DNA from: Mixophyes australis
Lineage: Eukaryota; Chordata; Amphibia; Anura; Limnodynastidae
Direction of reading: 5' to 3'
DNA length: 64,000 nucleotides
NCBI GenBank assembly: GCA_036250195.1
Contig: JAVHZZ010000003.1
Span: 18,492,504-18,556,503 of the forward strand
In this document: piece by piece, positions 58,513 through 64,000 of the stretch
Layout: the number at the start of each line of letters is the position of its first letter
How positions within the stretch are numbered: position 1 is the first letter of the stretch
Notes under the pieces: generated by a model
The model's input: only the letters and a program-made list of their open reading frames with translations
Told to the model about the DNA's origin: nothing
Database searches by the model: none
Translations under genes and position numbers: made by a program

Positions 58513-59024
58513 CTGAAATACAAAAGATGGATTTCTTACAGCAAAGACTGAATTGTACAGTACTGTATCCAGGCTGTACTGAGTGTTTACGGAGGGGTGC
58601 AGGTTACACTGTACAGAGACAAAGAGTGACTAGAGATTAATCAGGGTGCAGAGACATACATAGTAACCAGTGCACGATTAGCTATCATTGATCAAGTGCA
58701 GTTGAAGGATGCATGGATTCTTGTGAAGCATTGTATTTGGTGCCCACATGGTGCTGGTGTATTAGGTCAGCTTGCATAGCCTATCTTGCATGAAGTCACC
58801 CCGTGCATGCCCGGAAAGTGGGCACACACATATGAGCCTATGCAGGTCTGCATGATTCTGCCAGTTGCCGTTGCCAGTACCCGGAGAGGCGGCATGGGGG
58901 AGGGAAGGGGCGTTCTAAAGTAGGTCGCTTACAGCAAGGGCATGTTTGCGAAATTGTGTACGTATAAAGACCAGGATACAGACGCATATCTGCCTGTCCA
59001 AGCTGTATTATTGTAACGAGCCAC

Positions 59025-59200
59025 GGGTTCATGATTGGCCGCGGCGGCACGCTTCCTCCTGCCTCTGGCGTCCCGGCCGTCACCATTACGTCACTTCTTC
59101 TTGCCTAGGCAACAACCGGGACGCTCAACTCTCCCTGCCGCCGCGCCCGGCTAGCTGTCTATTACCCGGGCATGCGTGTGCAGGTGTGTATGAGTGCAGC
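59025..59200 (+). mobile_element. LTR-like fragment
   Basis: CTTCCTCCTGCCTCTGGCGT, CCCGGCCGTCACCATTACGT and GCATGCGTGTGC echo the 5' part of the element at 30166 (CTTCCTGCATTGACG, CCCGGCCATCACCATGACGA, GCATGCGCG). Probably a related, truncated LTR. Confidence 0.5.
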
Positions 59201-59687
59201 CTGGCTGATTGGGGAATGGCTCAGCTGTGCACTCTGTAGGTTTATTGATCCATATCACTACTTAGGGCAGTGAGGACTGAGTCTCACCTGTGAGCATGTC
59301 CAGCTCTACCGGAAAGGCGGCTGCTATAGGTGAAGACCTGTCCTGCCTGTTCTACAAGTTTATGGTATTTGCTGTCAGCCCTAACATTTATCTGCAGATA
59401 GTCGAGGGCAGCTGCATATAGTAAATGATGATTGACAGCCACTAACAAAACAAACCGCTTGTGATTGGCTGTTTGCCAGTGCTCCACTGACTCTGATTGG
59501 TGCTTTCTGATGGTTGGTTGCGGCACATTTACACATTTTTATAGATGTTTTATAAATAAAACCACTGTACACTAATATTAATATTGAAATGTGGTATAAA
59601 AAAAAAGTGTTTTCCATTTCATGAGCAGAAAATACTTAGGAGTTCAAACTGCATTTCATGTAAATATATTCTACTGTACAGGCTAAG

Positions 59688-59860
59688 AGCTAGATTTACT
59701 AAGCTGCGGGTTTGAAAAAGTGGGGATGTTGCCTATAGCAACCAATCAGATTCTAGCTATCATTTTGTAGAAAGTACTAAATAAATGATAGCTAGAATCT
59801 GATTGGTTGCTATAGGCAACATCCCTACATTTTCAAACCCGCAGCTTAGTAAATCTAGCC
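59688..59860. mobile_element. palindromic MITE, AAGCTGCGGG family, copy 2
   Basis: Nearly symmetrical: GCTAGATTTACTAAGCTGCG and ATAGCAACCAATCAGATTCT at the left, the complements at the right, arms about 75 bp. CTAAG abuts each end (59683-59687, 59861-59865), a possible short target duplication. Confidence 0.85.
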
Positions 59861-59872
59861 CTAAGTCTTGAC

Positions 59873-60029
59873 CAGTGGCGGAACTACCATTGGTGCAGCA
59901 TGCACGGTGCACCGCGGCCCATGGAGATAATGGAGCTCGCCGCACATGGAACTAGTGAGCTGTGGGCCCCCGGTTCCCTCCTCCCCGCTTCTCTGAACCA
60001 GGGCCCACAGCTCGATAGTACCGCCTCTG
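59873..60029. mobile_element. hAT-type MITE, CAGTGGCGG ends
   Basis: CAGTGGCGGAACTA and TAGTACCGCCTCTG are inverted ends. Flanks GTCTTGAC (59865-59872) and GTCTTGGT (60030-60037) match at 6 of 8. It lies almost adjacent to the previous MITE. Confidence 0.75.
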
Positions 60030-60350
60030 GTCTTGGTATTGAGTTTACCAAAGAATCCCCCGGTGTTTCTGTATGTATATAGCCCAGAGGGAGCATGGCT
60101 GTCAGGACATATTATCTGAAAGTTAGATTTATTTTTCTTTCCGATTCCTCAAAAATATTAATATTAATGATCACATCAGGCCCCCTTAGCTACTGCTCCC
60201 ATGTAGCATTTGGTATCCTACCTGCCACTCTCACCCAATAACCCACACCAGTCGGCCTTATGTTGTATGGGGGCCAGGATGCATATAGGAGTAGCAGCAG
60301 TAACACCTCCCAGGGTCGTGAGGGATATTTTCAGCCCAGTCATGTCACAC

Positions 60351-60515
60351 TAGGGCCGTAACTAGGGCTGCGCAATAGGGGCGACCGCCCAGGGTGCAAT
60401 GCTGAAGGGGGGTGCAGATTATATATACTTTAGGTTCATTTGGTTAAAATTGAGGGCTAGGGGGCGGCATTTCTGTTTTTCACCCCAGGCGCTAAAATTT
60501 TAAGCTACGGCTCTG
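60351..60515. mobile_element. hAT-type MITE, TAGGGCCGTA ends
   Basis: 165 bp, TAGGGCCGTAAC and GCTACGGCTCTG ends (imperfect inverted), perfect 8-bp duplication TGTCACAC (60343-60350, 60516-60523). Confidence 0.87.
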
Positions 60516-60597
60516 TGTCACACGTTCCACATAACTGAATTCTCCTGAACATCGGCACACCTCCAAAACACCCCGACCACCCGGAACTTTGTCATAA

Positions 60598-61020
60598 GTG
60601 CTCTTACCACATCTCCTCTCTGATCACCACATCTCACTCCCGCCTGCGAGACTTCTCCTGTACTACTGCCCACCTGTGGAATTCCTTCCCACGTCCAGAC
60701 TCTCCCACAGTCTCTTTATACGTTCTCTGAAAACCCATTTCTTTGCTAAATCCTTCCGTACTCCCACATATAATACGCCCACCTATACTACTCCTATTGT
60801 TACACCGTCACCTCTGTCCCGATCTCCACTCTGAGCCACATTTGCTCCTGATGTCTCAGCTGTGCCCTATTCCCACTAGAGTGGAAGCTCTCTGCCTAGC
60901 AGGTCCCTCCTTACCTATCTGCTAGTATTGTGTCTGTATGTCCCTGGTTTATATATGCTCTAATTTCCCTATTGTCCAGCTGTGGAGGATCTGTGAAATC
61001 TTATCAATAAATGACAACAA
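60598..61020 (+). mobile_element. LINE-like 3' end
   Basis: Translation across frames shows SHSRLRDFSCTTAHLWNSFP and LKTHFFAKSF, in the style of the tail of a vertebrate LINE reverse-transcriptase reading frame (LRDF...LWNSLP...LKTHLF). It is followed by a 3'UTR-like segment ending AATAAATGACAACAA. Frames are broken. Family not assigned. Confidence 0.55.
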
Positions 61021-62069
61021 TATTAACCAGTAGTGTCACTTTAGACAAATATATTGCACTGGTGGGGTGTGATTGGGGGAATGTGATGGCAGAAAGGAAG
61101 CCTCATATAAGGTTTGCTTCAAAGAATAAAGAATATTTAATTGATTTTTATCTATTATCACTATCTTGCAATGGGAATAACAGAACAAATATTGTACAGG
61201 TACAAGTACAGTCTCAATACCTGTTAAATAGACTTAATCCCTGCAAAGGCATGGGGGAGCCATTGCCGGCTTTTGCAGGCAAATCTGTTTGGCGATGAGG
61301 TCTATAAGGCAAAGCAAGAAAAAAAAACTATAGCCAGAGAAAACACACATTTCCGTTAGCATAGGACTTTTAGCCCTTTAATAAATCGGACGTTATTTGG
61401 TGTATGTTCATCGCTATAACATCACAGCTAGCGTAAGGTTACTGTGCACAATGACAGAGACTGCTAGGAGGCCCCTTCACAGCACAAATACAGCCTCGAA
61501 CCCTCTGTGGAGCTCACTTTGGGCAGATGCGCCTAGAATTCTGCCAGGAAGCTTAGGTTTGGGGAGGAGCAGAGGATTGTACAAGCGGAAAGGAGAGGTT
61601 CAGGGGTGGCGTTGTGGAGCAGTGCAGAAACCAGATTTCATTTTGGGAAGTGAGATTATAATAATCAGATAAAGGGGTGTAGAGCAGGCATTCTCATGGG
61701 TGTTCCTTGGTGGGTACAATCATTCCGTCACCGCAAAGGACTTGAATAAAGCACTAGCTAAGAGCTGGAGGACACAAGGTTTCGTCCTTTACTGTTCACG
61801 TGTCAGTACACTGTGTAAGAAAATAATAATAATTATAATAATTTAAAACAAAATTGACAGGGGTCCCAATGTCCCTAAATATCTATCTTTTTTATTTATC
61901 ACCCCTGTTATTTGGACCCCTCTACCCACCCCCTATACCATAGATCATGGGTCCGGTTCTCATAGTGCTCCAGTGGATCTCTATAAGAGTTTATCTACAG
62001 AACAACTTGCAGTGTGCTCTAGTGTCTCGGCTCTCTGACCAGATATTTACTTCATGCAAGGTCCAGTAT
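61021..62069. other. no gene recognised
   Basis: GULO intron 6 by position. Small plus-strand frames of 60-95 codons lack motifs. Confidence 0.5.
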
Positions 62070-62074
62070 ATACA

Positions 62075-62110
<36 letters not shown>

Positions 62111-62111
62111 T
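62070..62111. repeat. (TA)n microsatellite
   Basis: About 17-20 TA units flanked by CAGTATATACAGTA and TATACTGTG, giving an overall palindrome. Confidence 0.95.
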
Positions 62112-64000
62112 GTGACAAAAAGGGTTATTTTCCACACCTCTCCTGCACAGGGGCAGGTGAAGCCCCAAAGAGCCTGCAGGTACAGGCTGCAGACAGGGTT
62201 AAATTAGCACTCATGCTTTCATATACCGCACAGACACACAGGTGCACCCCATGGGTGCAATTAGCTTGTTATTTCCTTTACTGATTAATTAGTGTTTGGG
62301 ATGCCAATAAAAGACTGTTTGCTTGTTGTGTGCGGGCGACCGTAGCCAGTTTGTTAGCCGGCGACTAGACAGAACATGTATGTCTAGACGGAGACAGGGT
62401 CGCAGGGATTTTGAATGGCTACAGGTGTTACTATATGCTGAATAAACTGCTATCCTTATCATGCTGACAATAAATGTGGACACTAGATTCAGCTATCCTG
62501 GTGTGTAGTGTCGTGTGAATACCAACCTCATCGCAATACATATGTATTAACAACACCCATTTACAAGTACAGGTGGGGTTACACAAACAGTGTATCACTG
62601 GAATTCTGCCTCTCTGCAGAACTCTTCTTGCACAGAATTTTGCCACCATTGGAGAAATACACTTGATTAGTATGAGTTAAGTATGGTCTGCTCTCGACGG
62701 AATTAGCGCTGTGTTACATAGATGGTTAGATCACTACAAAGCTCTATTAGAAAACCCTTTGAATAACCTGTCCAAGCTGGATTATAAATTAATTAAAAAA
62801 TATTGCTGCATGCATGTCTAATCACGTGGCAAGCCCATAGACTACAGAGTATCTATCTTGTATAGAGGTATTGAGATTTAACAATCAAAGGCATGAATTG
62901 GAAATAGCACATGATTAATTACCAAAATAATTAGGTGACTCTGTGGTTACCATGGCAAGCAAACACCTAATCACATTGCAGGAATGATATATGACTAAGA
63001 ATAAATACAAATTTTACAATTGTTTACTGGTTCATTAGTGGCATAATTTATTATTAGCAAAATATACTATGATATTTGATCTGGTCGGTTAACGTTTATT
63101 AATGTTATTTTATGTTGCATTTTAAGTAAGACTATGTATTTATTTTACTTATGTGATTTTCAACTTTTTAAATAATAAATGCAAAAATAGTATCCTTATA
63201 TCCCTGTAGGAGTTGACTACATGTCTTTATAGTTGTATGTTTTGGCAGAGATCCGCTTTAACCTGTAAGAAAATACAAAGCTACGGCACATGCGGTCCTC
63301 TTTAAATTATATTACTAGAATATTTCTTTCTCTGAGAAACACTGGTGCATACATAATACAGCGAGCTAACAGACAGATCTTTTCACAATGGTGAATTTTA
63401 ATTAAACTCCTTCCGCAGAGATTAGGTTTACGCAGCAAATTAGCCAGTGTTGATTTTCCTGTGTCACATCAGGAGTGCGTTCAATCCTCTCCTAAGTTAT
63501 TGCTGAGCAGCCACAAGACATGTAATATTCCTGTGCACTGCTTTTCTCCCAAACATCCCGATTTAGGCAGGACAGTCCCAATTTGGGGGCTCTGTCCCAC
63601 CATCCTGATCGGGACAACTTTGTCCCCGTGTGTGAGAAATGAGGGTGTCTGGAGGGAATGGGAGGAGAGAACTGTAGGCACGCCCCCAGGGTGTGACCAC
63701 ATTCCCCTTGAGATGTTACCACGCCCCTATCATCATATGGCCACGCACCCTGTCCCAATGGTCGCATACCGAAATGTCAAGAGGTACAGCACATGTATAA
63801 TGCTTCATACATGTTTTGCAATCCAGTCGCGCAAGCCAGTTGATGGCCGATTGGAAATTTAAGCAATATAACCAAACACATGGAAGACCAAATTATACAC
63901 ATTTGGTTGTTCAGGTGCCAAATCGAAAAATTGAATCACAATAGAAAGTTGAGCACATCCGCCTTAATCACTTCTGGGTTACCAAATGACCTTAATCATG
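62112..64000. other. GULO intron 6 remainder; possible MITE relic
   Basis: AT-rich. 63545-63760 has GACAGTCCCAATTTGGGGGC, CGGGACAACTTTGTCCCCG and repeated CACGCCCC, resembling an eroded MITE. GULO exon 6 (VHLGCLGIILTV in mammals) was looked for and not found. Confidence 0.45.

Noticed and set aside
59025..59200. CpG-rich segment as a gene promoter
   Set aside because: The CG content matches an LTR-like repeat similar to 30166-30350, and no first exon follows on either strand.
63461..63862. 133-codon plus-strand frame
   Set aside because: Overlaps a MITE-like relic with CACGCCCC repeats; no motif and antisense frames of similar size.
58513..64000. GULO exons 1-6
   Set aside because: Looked for the conserved GGGHSPSD, GSGTHNTG and HLGCLGIIL regions on the minus strand and found none, so they are presumed outside the window.

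Overview
This is a vertebrate nuclear window, most likely from a frog (Anura). Almost all of it is repetitive, non-coding DNA. Inside it, on the minus strand, lies the 3' half of one recognisable gene, GULO (L-gulonolactone oxidase, last step of vitamin C synthesis). The frog call rests on an intact GULO plus the repeat landscape: tRNA-derived SINEs with ATG-repeat tails, many short foldback/MITE DNA transposons, hAT and Tc1-like relics, and TCTA microsatellites. The repeat families are read by eye and the species cannot be named.

GULO is read from high to low coordinates. Six exons are visible: 58405-58512, 55424-55500, 23276-23425, 21170-21334, 17705-17795 and 13345-13473. They carry 239 codons plus the stop, corresponding to residues 202-440 of the 440-residue mammalian enzyme. 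Splice sites and phases agree, with no stop or frameshift. The first ~201 codons (FAD domain and promoter) would lie beyond 64000. Intron sizes between these exons are about 2.9, 32.0, 1.9, 3.4 and 4.2 kb.

Layout. 1-2632: a 31-bp satellite array split by a SINE. 2633-13319: downstream of GULO, with SINEs, MITEs and no gene recognised. 13320-17795: last two GULO exons flanking a 3.6-kb G-rich minisatellite. 17796-23425: two more exons, a hAT-type MITE and a Tc1-type palindromic MITE. 23426-55423: the giant intron. It holds a 4.9-kb DNA transposon with a 3.9-kb hAT nested in it, a hAT relic with transposase C-terminus, a solo-LTR-like element, a 55-bp minisatellite, a 39.0-46.6 kb tandem duplication whose copies have different later insertions, Tc1 relics, a 148-bp triplication, a CCAAT-rich array and two more copies of the hAT-type MITE (or one plus one in the duplication). 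55424-64000: two GULO exons, a 409-bp nested foldback element, a complete SINE with 9-bp target duplication, two small hAT-type MITEs and a LINE-like 3' end.

No operon, CRISPR, phage or other prokaryotic system is present. The most informative content is the intact GULO 3' half, the higher-order structure of the two large tandem arrays, and several transposon insertions whose empty target sites are preserved in duplicated sequence within this same window.
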